33,869 nucleotides of DNA from Alphaproteobacteria bacterium (GCA_016794225.1 JAEUKQ010000012.1:1-33869), one strand, 5' to 3'. Shown: positions 1 to 7,988, counted from the first letter of the stretch. The notes: generated by a model not told the origin, from the sequence alone. Program-made: numbers and translations.

Positions 1-167
1 AGTACGATAGAGGCTTGGTACATAGAAATAGGCATAATTATTCCTTTTAGATAAAAAGCTATATAGATAATACGATTAAACGTTCAAATGATGCAAGAAA
101 AACTAAAAATATTTAGCCAACTGGCGGTGGCAGGGTGGATACAACGCCGTAAAAATATTATTTTTAT

Positions 168-857
168 TCAAAACAGCAGGGTAACATCTAGTTTTCGCGT
201 TGCTTCCTTGCGGGCAACGGGTTTTAGTATTTTCCAATGTTGTTTTAAAAATTTAAGCACCCGTTCTGGGTTATGCTTTCCCAAATCACGTAACCACCAG
301 CCAATAGCTTTTTGAATAAACCATTCCGGGTCTGTGGCATATAAGCCTGCCCATTGTAGCATACGTTCAGGATTTTTGCCAATTTTTGCGTAGGGTAAAG
401 TAAAAATAAGTGCCGCCCGCCGCATCCAAAAATTGGGGTGTTTGGTCCATGCCTCAACCTCATCTAACCATTTCTCATCAGCTTCAATACATTTCCAGGC
501 CGTGCGCGCCAAATGATCCTCAAGCGCCCAACCATCAATAACTGCTAAATATTGGGTAACCCGTTGCCAAAGTTCAGCACATGGCCTTATTTTGGGAAGT
601 GCCATTATTTTCAAGGCCGCGGTCATGGCATCAAAAATGTTAGTGTGCCATAATTCATCGGCCAGTTTTATTAACGCAGCCTCATCCAATGATTTGCCAA
701 ATTGGTGGGCTAATTTTTCGATATTCGGGACACTAACACCCCAATGTTGCCGTGTTGATTTATGATATTTTTGTTCAACGACCGCGCGCGCCGGGTTTTT
801 AAAAGCAGCTAATTGATTAAGAAATTCTGCCCCAATCGGTGATAAGGTATAATTCAT
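168..857 (-). CDS. AlkD-like DNA alkylation repair protein (HEAT-repeat DNA glycosylase)
   Basis: The 229-residue protein looks like an AlkD/AlkC-type DNA glycosylase, a family that removes N3- or N7-alkylated purines and is built from helical HEAT-like repeats. Residues that matter in the family are in place: W110 and D114 in the segment DGWALED, R147 in WMRRAALI, and W187 in KAIGWWLRD. These spacings almost match those reported for Bacillus cereus AlkD (W109, D113, R148, W187). There is no signal peptide, which fits a cytoplasmic enzyme. The start ATG follows an AGGG-type ribosome site about 8 bases upstream. The gene is divergent from the SRPBCC gene that begins at 935, so the 77 bases between them must hold both promoters. 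Length is normal for the family. The exact substrate is inferred from the family. Confidence 0.88.
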   Translation of the reverse strand: MNYTLSPIGAEFLNQLAAFKNPARAVVEQKYHKSTRQHWGVSVPNIEKLAHQFGKSLDEAALIKLADELWHTNIFDAMTAALKIMALPKIRPCAELWQRVTQYLAVIDGWALEDHLARTAWKCIEADEKWLDEVEAWTKHPNFWMRRAALIFTLPYAKIGKNPERMLQWAGLYATDPEWFIQKAIGWWLRDLGKHNPERVLKFLKQHWKILKPVARKEATRKLDVTLLF

Positions 858-934
858 TGAAAAGCCCTATTTTTCTAGTCAATAATTCTTTTTAATGGTA
901 CTGATATCAAAAGGATGTTTTTAGGATTTTATCA

Positions 935-1372
935 ATGGCTTATGAAATTCGCACCCAAATTATCATTCAATCCCCGGCCGCCAAAATTTGGCAGGTTTTA
1001 ACTGATTTCCCGTCTTACCCAAATTGGAACCCTTTTATCCGTTCAATTAGCGGATCTTTAAGCGTTGGGCAGCGGTTAAAAGTTGAGATTCAACCACCTG
1101 GGCAAAAAGCCATGCGTTTTAAACCACGCTTGTTGCAAGCAAAAACAATGGAACGCCTGGCTTGGAAAGGTAGGGTATTGTTGCCCGGTCTTTTGGACGG
1201 CGAACATATTTTTGAACTTGCACCTACCGCCTATCAAACAACCCATTTTACACACCGAGAGATTTTCACAGGTATATTCGTTGGAATGTTGATAAAGCCA
1301 AACGCCCAATCAATAAAACAAGGCTTTGAACAAATGAACGAACAGCTTCGCTTAAAGTGTCAGCAAAGCTAA
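935..1372 (+). CDS. SRPBCC (START-like / polyketide cyclase-dehydrase) family protein
   Basis: This 145-residue protein has the SRPBCC signature near its start: an EIRTQIIIQSPAAKIWQVLTDF strand-helix pattern followed by YPNWNPFI, typical of the START-like fold that encloses a hydrophobic pocket for lipid-like ligands. No signal peptide or membrane segment is visible, so it is probably cytoplasmic. An AGGA ribosome site lies about 9 bases before the ATG. The family has no single reaction and the ligand cannot be predicted. A decayed copy of its first 20 codons occurs about 530 bases downstream (1459-1527), and a membrane-anchored SRPBCC protein lies at 4796-5389, so this stretch contains several relatives of the fold. 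Confidence 0.8.
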   Translation: MAYEIRTQIIIQSPAAKIWQVLTDFPSYPNWNPFIRSISGSLSVGQRLKVEIQPPGQKAMRFKPRLLQAKTMERLAWKGRVLLPGLLDGEHIFELAPTAYQTTHFTHREIFTGIFVGMLIKPNAQSIKQGFEQMNEQLRLKCQQS

Positions 1373-1458
1373 TTTTGCATATGTTGGAACAATATTGTTG
1401 GGTAGGTTTTATTGCCTTGTTCTATTCTTTTTAAGCATAGCGAACAGGATAAAGAAAG

Positions 1459-1527
1459 ATGAATTTAGCCTATGAAATTCGTACCAAAATTGTTATTTAT
1501 GCGCCTTAAATAAAAGTTTGGATTAAA
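1459..1527 (+). pseudogene. Decayed duplicate of the SRPBCC gene start
   Basis: Read in frame from an ATG at 1459, this stretch gives MNLAYEIRTKIVIYAP, then a stop (TAA, 1507-1509), then IKVWI. It aligns without gaps to the first 20 codons of the SRPBCC gene at 935 (AYEIRTQIIIQSPAAKIWQ), with several differences at third codon positions, as expected of a once-coding copy. Similarity disappears after about 1527. The fragment lies antisense to the last codons of the acetyltransferase gene, whose stop codon falls inside it. It is best read as the remnant of a duplicated SRPBCC gene. Confidence 0.6.
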
Positions 1528-2028
1528 CCAAGCAAGCGGAATATCAGATGTAATGTTCCCATCATGCGTGCGGATTTTACCAATCATTTTACCTTCACGG
1601 TTAAAACCCATTTTGTCATAAAGTGCCAAAGCATGGTGATTGCTTTCATTTGTATAAAGCTCGACCCGCAAAATATCGGGTCTCTTTTGTTCAACAAAGT
1701 TTAATAATTTTTGCAGGAGCATCTTACCAATCCCCTGTCCTTGAAAATCAGGATCAATAGCAATTGTTAGCGCGCCCAATACATGGCTAAAAGCCTTGGG
1801 GCTTAATGTTTGGCAATGCAGGTCGCCAACAATCCTTTCCCCGTCATGGGGATGATCGACAACTAAATGAAAGCCAGAAGCCGCAGCCCCCTTCATAAAT
1901 TTACGAACATAAGTTGTAGTAATTTCTTTTTCCCGTCTTGCGATACCACCACTGAGACGGGCAACCTTGCGGTATAATTGTCTAACTTTATCAAGGTCAT
2001 CCAAGGTAGGCGAACGAAATTTTAACAT
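1465..2028 (-). CDS. GNAT family N-acetyltransferase
   Basis: A 187-residue GNAT acetyltransferase, using acetyl-CoA to acetylate an amine on an unknown small molecule or protein. The acetyl-CoA-binding motif A is clear at residues 96-101 (QGQGIG), preceded by the beta-4 strand LTIAIDPDF, and motif B follows as NESNHHALALYDKMGF (127-142). I place the start at the ATG at 2028 (MLKFRSPTLDD), where family similarity begins; an in-frame start at 2115 would add 29 residues that do not look like the family. The last 20 or so residues are encoded antisense to the decayed SRPBCC copy at 1459-1527, so the native C-terminus may have been replaced or extended. The gene is transcribed away from tRNA-Lys. 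Confidence 0.8.
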   Translation of the reverse strand: MLKFRSPTLDDLDKVRQLYRKVARLSGGIARREKEITTTYVRKFMKGAAASGFHLVVDHPHDGERIVGDLHCQTLSPKAFSHVLGALTIAIDPDFQGQGIGKMLLQKLLNFVEQKRPDILRVELYTNESNHHALALYDKMGFNREGKMIGKIRTHDGNITSDIPLAWFNPNFYLRRINNNFGTNFIG

Positions 2029-2108
2029 GGTAATGTCAATTGTTGGGTTGGTTGTTGCTATCTTACTTAAAAAATCACAATAATAGGTTTTACAAAAAAC
2101 ACAAATAC

Positions 2109-2137
2109 TTGACATTAACCAAGGAAAAGAATACCAC
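2109..2137 (+). promoter_or_regulatory. Candidate sigma-70 promoter for tRNA-Lys
   Basis: A perfect -35 hexamer TTGACA (2109-2114) is followed after 17 bases by a weak -10 hexamer TACCAC (2132-2137). This places transcription start about 16 bases before the tRNA-Lys 5' end at 2160. The -10 is only a partial match. Confidence 0.45.
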
Positions 2138-2159
2138 TGGGCTGCTAATTAGTTAGTTT

Positions 2160-2235
<76 letters not shown>

Positions 2236-2398
2236 GCATGGCAAAGCAATTTATATAAGAAATTGGGGTTGCTATGAATTTTGTTCCATCACATACGGAT
2301 TTCTTCCAAGAAATTATTCATTTTGTTCTCGGGCAATTGCCTGTTATCAAAACCTTCTGGTTCCTCATTTTTGGATAATAAGTAAGGTGAAGAGGCGT

Positions 2399-3022
2399 TT
2401 AAAATTGCTGGTTAAGCTGTAAACGTATTTCAGCAAGAGATAGCCGAAAAATACGAACTGAGCTGCTGATAAACAGGGCAACTAAAATACCTGCTGCCAG
2501 CAAATCGGGCCAACCAGCTTGTAATAAATAGACAAGGCCAGCTGCAATCATAACACCCACATTACCAATTGCATCGTTACGGCTGCACAGCCAAACTGAT
2601 TGAATATTGGCATCACCTTCCCGAAATTTGTATAAAAGCACCGCAGAACTAATGTTAACCACTAGAACCAGGGTTGCAACCCATCCCATCGTTAGTGGGA
2701 TAGGGGTGTGTGCAGCAAAAGTGCGCATAACGGTATCAACTAAAATAACCAGGGCGAATATCAGTAAACTAAAGGCTTTGAGCATGGCAATATAACTTCT
2801 TCTGCTGGCTGATTGATTAATTGCCCACAAGCTAAGCCCATATGTCAAACCATCGCCCAATAAATCCAGTGAGTCGGCTAACAACGCTTGGGAAGAGGCA
2901 ACGATACCCCAACCAAGTTCAACAAAAAACATCACAAGATTAAGCACAATAACAGTTACAAGGATACGCTTATAGGAACGTGATTGACCGGTGAATACAC
3001 AATCGTGGCAATGAGCAGACAT
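2399..3022 (-). CDS. Cation diffusion facilitator-type metal exporter
   Basis: A 207-residue inner-membrane protein with about six hydrophobic segments, of the short cation-transporter branch of the CDF family (proton-driven export of divalent metals such as Zn, Co or Mn). The second segment carries LLADSLDLLGDGL, with D53 and D57 in the usual DxxxD metal-site spacing. The fifth carries SRNDAIGN, with D150 and N154 in the matching position. The N-terminus has a small Cys/His cluster (HCHDC, residues 4-8) that could bind metal. The long cytoplasmic C-terminal domain of classical CDFs is missing, as in this branch. Start chosen at 3022, where a GGAG ribosome site lies 8 bases upstream; an upstream in-frame start at 3085 lacks this. 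It is divergent from mntP at 3223, suggesting shared control. The metal is not predictable. Confidence 0.85.
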   Translation of the reverse strand: MSAHCHDCVFTGQSRSYKRILVTVIVLNLVMFFVELGWGIVASSQALLADSLDLLGDGLTYGLSLWAINQSASRRSYIAMLKAFSLLIFALVILVDTVMRTFAAHTPIPLTMGWVATLVLVVNISSAVLLYKFREGDANIQSVWLCSRNDAIGNVGVMIAAGLVYLLQAGWPDLLAAGILVALFISSSVRIFRLSLAEIRLQLNQQF

Positions 3023-3141
3023 TTTTAATACTCCAGAAATTAATAAAAATATGCTAAGCTTTGCCTTGGGGGAAAGGTCAAACAAATATTAACCATGGTT
3101 GTTTTTTATATTTAACTTGATCATCTCATGTATACGCTAGA

Positions 3142-3170
3142 TTGACTTTGATCCAATATTATTTTATCAG
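3142..3170 (+). promoter_or_regulatory. Candidate promoter for mntP
   Basis: TTGACT (3142-3147) and TATCAG (3165-3170) are separated by 17 bases and lie about 50 bases before the mntP start. This is a plausible sigma-70 promoter. I do not recognise a yybP-ykoY manganese riboswitch in the short leader. Confidence 0.3.
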
Positions 3171-3222
3171 AATTTACAAATCAATCGATGGCCAATAAAG
3201 GTAATATCCAAGGAAATAATTG

Positions 3223-3786
3223 ATGTTTTCGATTGTTATTTTAGCTTTTAGCCTATCAACCGATGCCTTTGCAGTGTCGCTCGCACGCGGAGCAGGCCTG
3301 AAAGATGTTGAATGGCATAAAATCATCAAAACAGCAGCACTTTTTGGTATTATGGAAATGTTGGCTCCATGTTTGGGATGGGTACTTGGGGTCATTATCG
3401 GGCATTATATAGCCGTGATAGACCATTGGGTGGCTTTTATCTTATTGGCTGGTCTTGGAATAAAAATGATGAGCGAGGCAATTACAAATAAACCTTTGTC
3501 ACCATCAGCTAAAAAGCCTGAAACAAATTTTTTTGTCTTATTTTTAACCGCCCTTGGGACAAGCATTGATGCTTTTGTTATAGGACTAACCCTTGCTTTA
3601 GTAGAGGCACCCATTTTACTAAGCGCCGCGATTATTGGCTTTACAACATTTTTTATGTCTCTGGCCGGTTTAGTGCTTGGGCGTTTTATAACCTCAACCT
3701 TAGGAAAAATAGCCGAGGTTGCCGGTGGCATAATATTGATTGGGGTTGGCGGACATATCCTGCTTAGCCATTTGGGTTACTTGTAA
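3223..3786 (+). CDS. mntP: Putative manganese efflux pump MntP
   Basis: A 187-residue polytopic membrane protein with the two internally repeated motifs of the MntP (YebN) family: LSTDAFAVSLARG near residue 11 and GTSIDAFVIGLTLAL in the second half, each with a membrane-embedded Asp preceding Ala-Phe. The family exports Mn(II) from the cytoplasm. About six membrane helices are visible and the length is normal. The ATG at 3223 has AAGGA 8 bases upstream; the TTG just before it at 3220 would be too close. It is divergent from a CDF exporter and ends 2 bases before the converging dehydrogenase gene, with no visible terminator between them. Confidence 0.92.
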   Translation: MFSIVILAFSLSTDAFAVSLARGAGLKDVEWHKIIKTAALFGIMEMLAPCLGWVLGVIIGHYIAVIDHWVAFILLAGLGIKMMSEAITNKPLSPSAKKPETNFFVLFLTALGTSIDAFVIGLTLALVEAPILLSAAIIGFTTFFMSLAGLVLGRFITSTLGKIAEVAGGIILIGVGGHILLSHLGYL

Positions 3787-3788
3787 TC

Positions 3789-4646
3789 TTATTTTAAAGC
3801 GGCAATTAAACCCGCAATATCTTGATCCTGCATTCCCGCATTAACCAATTGTTGAAACAAAAGTTGGCTTACCTGAGTGCCAGGAAGATGAATCCCCAAT
3901 TTTTTTGCTTCGGCAAGACAAATTTCCAAATCCTTAAGACCAATTTTGATACTGGCTTGTGTTTTAAAGTCCTTGTTTAACATGCGGGGGCCGCGTTGTT
4001 CCAGTTGCCGCGATTGAGCAGATCCTTGCACCATTAGTTTTAGTAAACGTGCACCATCTAGGCCAGCTGCCTCAATAAATTTTATGCTTTCTGCCACTCC
4101 TTGCAGGGCGCCAATACCACAAATTTGATTAGCCATTTTAGCAAGGCACCCTGAACCGGCTGGCCCCATCCATTCATAACATGTGGCATAGTGATGAAAT
4201 AGCCTGCAGGCTTGGTCATAATAGGTACGATCGCCCCCAGCCATTATGGTAAGTTTTCCAGCGTCTGCCGCTATTTTCCCACCAGAAACCGGTGCATCTA
4301 AAAAACCAATTTTATTTTCTGCGGCAATCTTGCCTATTTTTTGGCTTATTTCGCGTGAAACTGTTGAATGATCAATCACCAATGTTCCTGGCTTTAAGCT
4401 TGGTAATATGCCGGAATCTAGTAAAACATTACTTAGGGCATCATCATCGAGCACACAAGTATATACAACATCTGCACCCAAAGCAATTTCGGCCAAACTG
4501 GTGGCTATTTGACCGCGATATTGCTTAAGCCAAGCCTGTGCTTTGTTTAATGTACGGTTAAAAACGGTTAATTTATGCCCGGCATTGGCCAAGTGACCCG
4601 CAATAGGATAGCCAATTAACCCAAGGCCAATAAAAGATATGTTCAT
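3789..4646 (-). CDS. NAD(P)-dependent oxidoreductase, beta-hydroxyacid dehydrogenase family
   Basis: A 285-residue cytoplasmic enzyme of the 3-hydroxyisobutyrate / tartronate-semialdehyde reductase type. The N-terminal Rossmann fold opens with ISFIGLGLIGYPIA (dinucleotide motif at residues 7-12). The substrate-binding signature DAPVSGGKIAADAG lies at 118-130, and the catalytic lysine is K170 in GCLAKMANQ, with N173 following. These are the family's expected landmarks in the right order and spacing. The substrate (3-hydroxyisobutyrate, tartronate semialdehyde, succinic semialdehyde or another) cannot be told from sequence, and neighbouring genes give no pathway. It converges on mntP with a 2-base gap. 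Confidence 0.85.
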   Translation of the reverse strand: MNISFIGLGLIGYPIAGHLANAGHKLTVFNRTLNKAQAWLKQYRGQIATSLAEIALGADVVYTCVLDDDALSNVLLDSGILPSLKPGTLVIDHSTVSREISQKIGKIAAENKIGFLDAPVSGGKIAADAGKLTIMAGGDRTYYDQACRLFHHYATCYEWMGPAGSGCLAKMANQICGIGALQGVAESIKFIEAAGLDGARLLKLMVQGSAQSRQLEQRGPRMLNKDFKTQASIKIGLKDLEICLAEAKKLGIHLPGTQVSQLLFQQLVNAGMQDQDIAGLIAALK

Positions 4647-4795
4647 TAAATTGCCCCGATTTTTAGATAAAATCTTGCATAAATTTTATGCCTGAACACA
4701 CAGTTTATCAAGTAATCAAACCATTTACAGTAAACAACACCATATTAGTATTTTCTAATACCCCTAATGCCACAAGCAGCATCACAAAAGCGAAC

Positions 4796-5389
4796 TTATT
4801 TTTGAAGGCCAATTCCATAACTTTTGGCAAGACCACCGGAAAATTTTTCTATCATAATCATGGCTGGTTTATCAAAAAGTAAATTGTTATGCATTATACC
4901 TTGAACATCAATTTCGGTAGTTACCGATAGCGTTATCTTAGATTGACTGCGTCTGTCTTTGCTGATGGATTTTGTTTGCAGAACATTAAAATGCAATAAA
5001 ATAGGCGCAAGAAATATTTCATGGGTTATCTTGCGCGAAATTAAATAACCTGGGCGGTTAATTTCTTCAAACTTTAGGATTATACCTTTTTTTATTTCCT
5101 CTTCATAAATCAGCGGCGTTTTACTTAAAATAGTTATTTTTTGTACGTCTTTACGCCATGTTGGGTAGTTTTCAATGTCCTTCAGCATTTTTATTACGGT
5201 TTCACGCGTTTTATTGACTATAATAAAATCTTGCTGATGTTGGGATACACCTTTTTTTATGTCAAAAGTTGGTGCCTTAATGTACGAACTAGTGGTGGTA
5301 TTGCGCCGCCGCATAAAACGAAAAACTGCAAATAAAATGAACATATCCAAAACAATAAAAGCGATAATATATATGTAATAATTTTCCAA
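4796..5389 (-). CDS. Membrane-anchored SRPBCC/START-like protein (TTG start)
   Basis: A 197-residue protein with one N-terminal membrane helix (about residues 4-24, YIYIIAFIVLDMFILFAVF) followed by basic RFMRRRN, which would leave the rest in the cytoplasm. The following domain reads like SRPBCC: a TRETVIKMLKDIENYPTWRKDV segment, then alternating strands, then a C-terminal amphipathic helix. The start is a TTG at 5387-5389: AAGGAGGG, a near-perfect Shine-Dalgarno, sits at 5395-5402, 5 bases upstream. An earlier in-frame TTG at 5422 would place that ribosome site inside the gene. Ligand and role are unknown. It is AT-rich and weakly related to the SRPBCC gene at 935. Confidence 0.65.
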   Translation of the reverse strand: MENYYIYIIAFIVLDMFILFAVFRFMRRRNTTTSSYIKAPTFDIKKGVSQHQQDFIIVNKTRETVIKMLKDIENYPTWRKDVQKITILSKTPLIYEEEIKKGIILKFEEINRPGYLISRKITHEIFLAPILLHFNVLQTKSISKDRRSQSKITLSVTTEIDVQGIMHNNLLFDKPAMIMIEKFSGGLAKSYGIGLQK

Positions 5390-5574
5390 AATTTCCCTCC
5401 TTAGATATATTTCGGGGAACAAATATTTTTACGCAACATAATAACAACATTACAAAAAATTTTCTAAATAAGATACATTAGAAGATTCGTACCCAGTGAC
5501 AAAAATTGTTAAGTGTGTTATGATTAAAACATATAGTTAGCTATATTAATCAATATAACTGCAAGGGTGCTTAC

Positions 5575-6066
5575 ATGAAATTATTAAAAACTTTATCATT
5601 TGCTTTGCCAGCCGCGCTGTTGGCACATATGGCTTTTGCCCAAGAAAGCAAAAACGTTGTTGTTTATAATAGTATGACGGGTACAGAGATGGTCCGTCTT
5701 ATGCAAGAGGCAGGATACCGCGCAACTTTAAGCAAGGATAGCGACGGTGAACCAACGATTGCCTCGGCTGATTCGGGGTTAGATTTTAACGTCTATTTTT
5801 ACGTGTGCGACAAAGTTACAAAAGATAACTGCAAAACCATTATGTTTGTTCGTGGTATTGATTTAAAAAATGGCACCACCTTATCGACAATTAATGATTG
5901 GAATGGTGACAGCCTTCATGGTTCAGCATGGCTCGACGATGAAAATGACCCATATTATGGGCTAGCCCTAAGCTTCTCAGGCGGTATAACCAAAGAACAC
6001 CTAATTGAGCAAATTTCTCTTTTCACCAGGAATATGCGTCGCTTTGAAAAAGCAGTAAATCCCTAA
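5575..6066 (+). CDS. Secreted YbjN domain-containing protein
   Basis: A 163-residue protein with a clear signal peptide (MKLLKTLSFALPAALLAHMAFA, probable cleavage before QES) followed by a YbjN-like domain: a short helix TGTEMVRLMQEAGYRA, then strands with DGEPTIAS and FNVYFYVCD, and a C-terminal helix EHLIEQISLFTRNMRRF. YbjN in Escherichia coli is cytoplasmic and has been tied to stress and motility control, but exported versions are common in alphaproteobacteria and have no known role. Two cysteines (in YVCDKVTKDNCK) could form a disulfide in the periplasm. Upstream, 5535-5560 contains an imperfect inverted repeat (AGTTAGCTATATT / AATATAACT) that may be regulatory. A terminator-like hairpin follows the gene. 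Confidence 0.75.
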   Translation: MKLLKTLSFALPAALLAHMAFAQESKNVVVYNSMTGTEMVRLMQEAGYRATLSKDSDGEPTIASADSGLDFNVYFYVCDKVTKDNCKTIMFVRGIDLKNGTTLSTINDWNGDSLHGSAWLDDENDPYYGLALSFSGGITKEHLIEQISLFTRNMRRFEKAVNP

Positions 6067-6094
6067 TATAATTAAGTGCTTTAAAGTTCATTAT

Positions 6095-6131
6095 ACAAAA
6101 CCGCTTATTATGAATTGGTAGGCGGTTTTGT
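6095..6131 (+). terminator. Terminator-like hairpin after the ybjN-like gene
   Basis: ACAAAACCGC (6095-6104) pairs perfectly with GCGGTTTTGT (6122-6131) around a 17-base loop. The T residues lie inside the right arm and the T-tract is short, so it is moderately convincing as an intrinsic terminator. Confidence 0.55.
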
Positions 6132-6337
6132 GTTGTCTTAGGCTTTATATTTTATGAACATTATGGGTGCTTAATGTAATAAAAGCAGAATTTCCAAGAT
6201 GACGATGCGGATATATAAAGTACGATTATATTTTGCGGTATTATAACAAATTGGCTGCCTTATTTTTGCCTTATTTATGGTTAAAATAACGATCAAAACA
6301 TTTTTGAATTTTACTTGAAATTTATAAGAGGTCACAA

Positions 6338-7768
6338 ATGGCGCGCATGATCTTTGTTATGCTTCTATCAATGGTAATTGGCACGGGCCAGGTAATGGCT
6401 GCTGAATGGCAGAAGGTGCAACTGCCAACGCCTCCAGCAAATTTGATAAAGGGGCGCAGCTTGTTGGCATGTGAAATAAAAAATTTGGATGATCGTTTTT
6501 TTTATGCTTGTCGAGTAGGGGTTAGTACACCTGCACCAAAAGCCGATGATAAGATTGACTATTGGGTGGTGGAGCTGGACAAGGATGGCCAAAAAAAGCA
6601 GGAATGGGTTATCAAAAACATAAGCACGCATAATAACCTATTTTCAGCTGCAATTATTGCTGCTGACGCGCAGGATTTTTACCTTGCAGTGGCAGAGCTG
6701 GATCATGAAATGAATAAAAAATATGTTCAGCAACATACCCTATCTTCCTGGACAATTAAGACCTTAAAAACCTATCGTGTTTCCAAAAATAATCGTCAAG
6801 AAGCTATTGATTATGGGTATATAAAAGGTTCATTGACAAATTTACCAGCCATTATGTTACATCCGACGACTGTTGGGCGTAAAATATCCTGTTTGTGGGT
6901 TTTTATTCAACGCCCTTCCGAGGCTTCGGATAACCAAGATGGGGATTTTTTTGAAATTGTTGAACAATGTCCGTATCGCCTGGATAAAGAACGTTTAAGA
7001 ATTGTAACAAACTGGAAAGAAAGTATAGAAACAGGAAAATGGTACGAGCCTTCTTTTATTAACTATGATGGTACATTAACAGTTGGGGCGCTTGAATTAC
7101 AATCAGGTAAGGTGATAAACGAAGTTGGTATTAATTTGTGGGAATTTTCGCATCTCCCTGGGAACCCAATGGTTTGGGAACAAATGGGTTTTCAAAAGCC
7201 TGTGCAAAAAAAATACGCCTATGCAAACCCGATTCCAGCGCACGAAATTGCAAACCTGCAGACACGATTTTTTATCAAATTACCTTCAGGTACTGAACGG
7301 TTACGGCGGCAATTGGTTGTTCCCCAATTAGTTGATCATCATTTAAAACTGCTGCTTAGAACCGAACCCATTGGTGACTGGAAACGATTATCTGATGCTG
7401 AATGGCCGGTAACAACCATTTTAGATGTTTCACAGCTAATCCTTAATAATTCCCTAGAATTTAACACCCATCCATATATTAATCTATTCTCTCGACAAAA
7501 TAACAGTTGGTTATTAACTTTCTTTCATTTTGATCATAAGAAGGCACATTCCACAAAAGGTAGCGGCTATATCAGCATGATGCAGCTAGATCAATCGGGC
7601 AAATTATCTCAAAAACCTATTACACAGCAGTTGAATAGTAGTGATCGTAGCCCCATGATGTCTCAAGCCCAATTGGCACTATTCAATAGTCAAACTATCT
7701 TTCTGCTGTTGAATGAAACAGTCCAAAATAACCGCTTTAGTTTATGGCGCTTGCATTTGGGTCAATAG
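6338..7768 (+). CDS. Unrecognised secreted protein, 476 residues
   Basis: I do not recognise this protein. It starts with a signal peptide (hydrophobic residues 3-20, probable cleavage after VMA at about 21) and has no other membrane segment, so it should be periplasmic or outside the cell. The mature part is rich in beta-strand-like stretches, Trp and Tyr, with recurring patterns such as DYWVVELDKDGQ and ISMMQLDQSGK, a style seen in beta-propeller or sandwich folds; this is only an impression. It has exactly four cysteines (45, 58, 185, 211), all in the first half, which would suit two disulfides. The ATG at 6338 follows AAGAGGTCAC. It stands alone, with a terminator-like hairpin upstream at 6095 and another downstream at 7877. 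Confidence 0.7.
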   Translation: MARMIFVMLLSMVIGTGQVMAAEWQKVQLPTPPANLIKGRSLLACEIKNLDDRFFYACRVGVSTPAPKADDKIDYWVVELDKDGQKKQEWVIKNISTHNNLFSAAIIAADAQDFYLAVAELDHEMNKKYVQQHTLSSWTIKTLKTYRVSKNNRQEAIDYGYIKGSLTNLPAIMLHPTTVGRKISCLWVFIQRPSEASDNQDGDFFEIVEQCPYRLDKERLRIVTNWKESIETGKWYEPSFINYDGTLTVGALELQSGKVINEVGINLWEFSHLPGNPMVWEQMGFQKPVQKKYAYANPIPAHEIANLQTRFFIKLPSGTERLRRQLVVPQLVDHHLKLLLRTEPIGDWKRLSDAEWPVTTILDVSQLILNNSLEFNTHPYINLFSRQNNSWLLTFFHFDHKKAHSTKGSGYISMMQLDQSGKLSQKPITQQLNSSDRSPMMSQAQLALFNSQTIFLLLNETVQNNRFSLWRLHLGQ

Positions 7769-7876
7769 ACTTTAGTATGGTCAATTTAATGATTAATAAA
7801 TAACTGCGCTAGCCACAATGTTATGATGGGCGTAAGATATAAATTTTAAGTTCTTAAACTCATTTTTTTGAGCATT

Positions 7877-7905
7877 GGCAGTCATTCTCACATGGAGTGA
7901 CTGCC
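7877..7905 (+). terminator. Hairpin downstream of the 476-residue secreted protein
   Basis: GGCAGTCA (7877-7884) pairs with TGACTGCC (7898-7905) around a 13-base loop and is followed by TTTAATCTTTC. The weak T-tract makes it a plausible but imperfect terminator; it lies 109 bases after the stop codon. Read on the other strand it has no T-tract, so it is unlikely to end the tRNA-Val transcript. Confidence 0.45.
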
Positions 7906-7988
7906 TTTAATCTTTCAATAAATAGTACAATGTATCAATTTATTGTTTGAATTTAGAGAATTGAAAGAAGAAAAAGCGGCCTATTCTA

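Noticed and set aside
1-54. Open frame from the left edge ending in TAA at 52-54 (17 codons, ending IIIPFR)
   Set aside because: It could be the tail of a gene outside the window, but 17 codons without a recognisable motif are too little to support a call.
1388-1399. Palindrome AACAATATTGTT after the SRPBCC gene, considered as an operator or terminator
   Set aside because: Only six base pairs of A/T-rich sequence with no loop or T-tract; easily expected by chance in this composition.
2274-2378. 34-codon hydrophobic open frame after tRNA-Lys, starting MNFVPSHTDFF
   Set aside because: A weak G-rich ribosome site precedes it, but it is very short, has no known relative and ends just before a convergent gene; chance is as likely.
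4688-4882. 64-codon rightward open frame starting MPEHTVYQ
   Set aside because: Its second half overlaps the well-supported membrane-anchored SRPBCC gene on the other strand, it has no ribosome site and no family resemblance.
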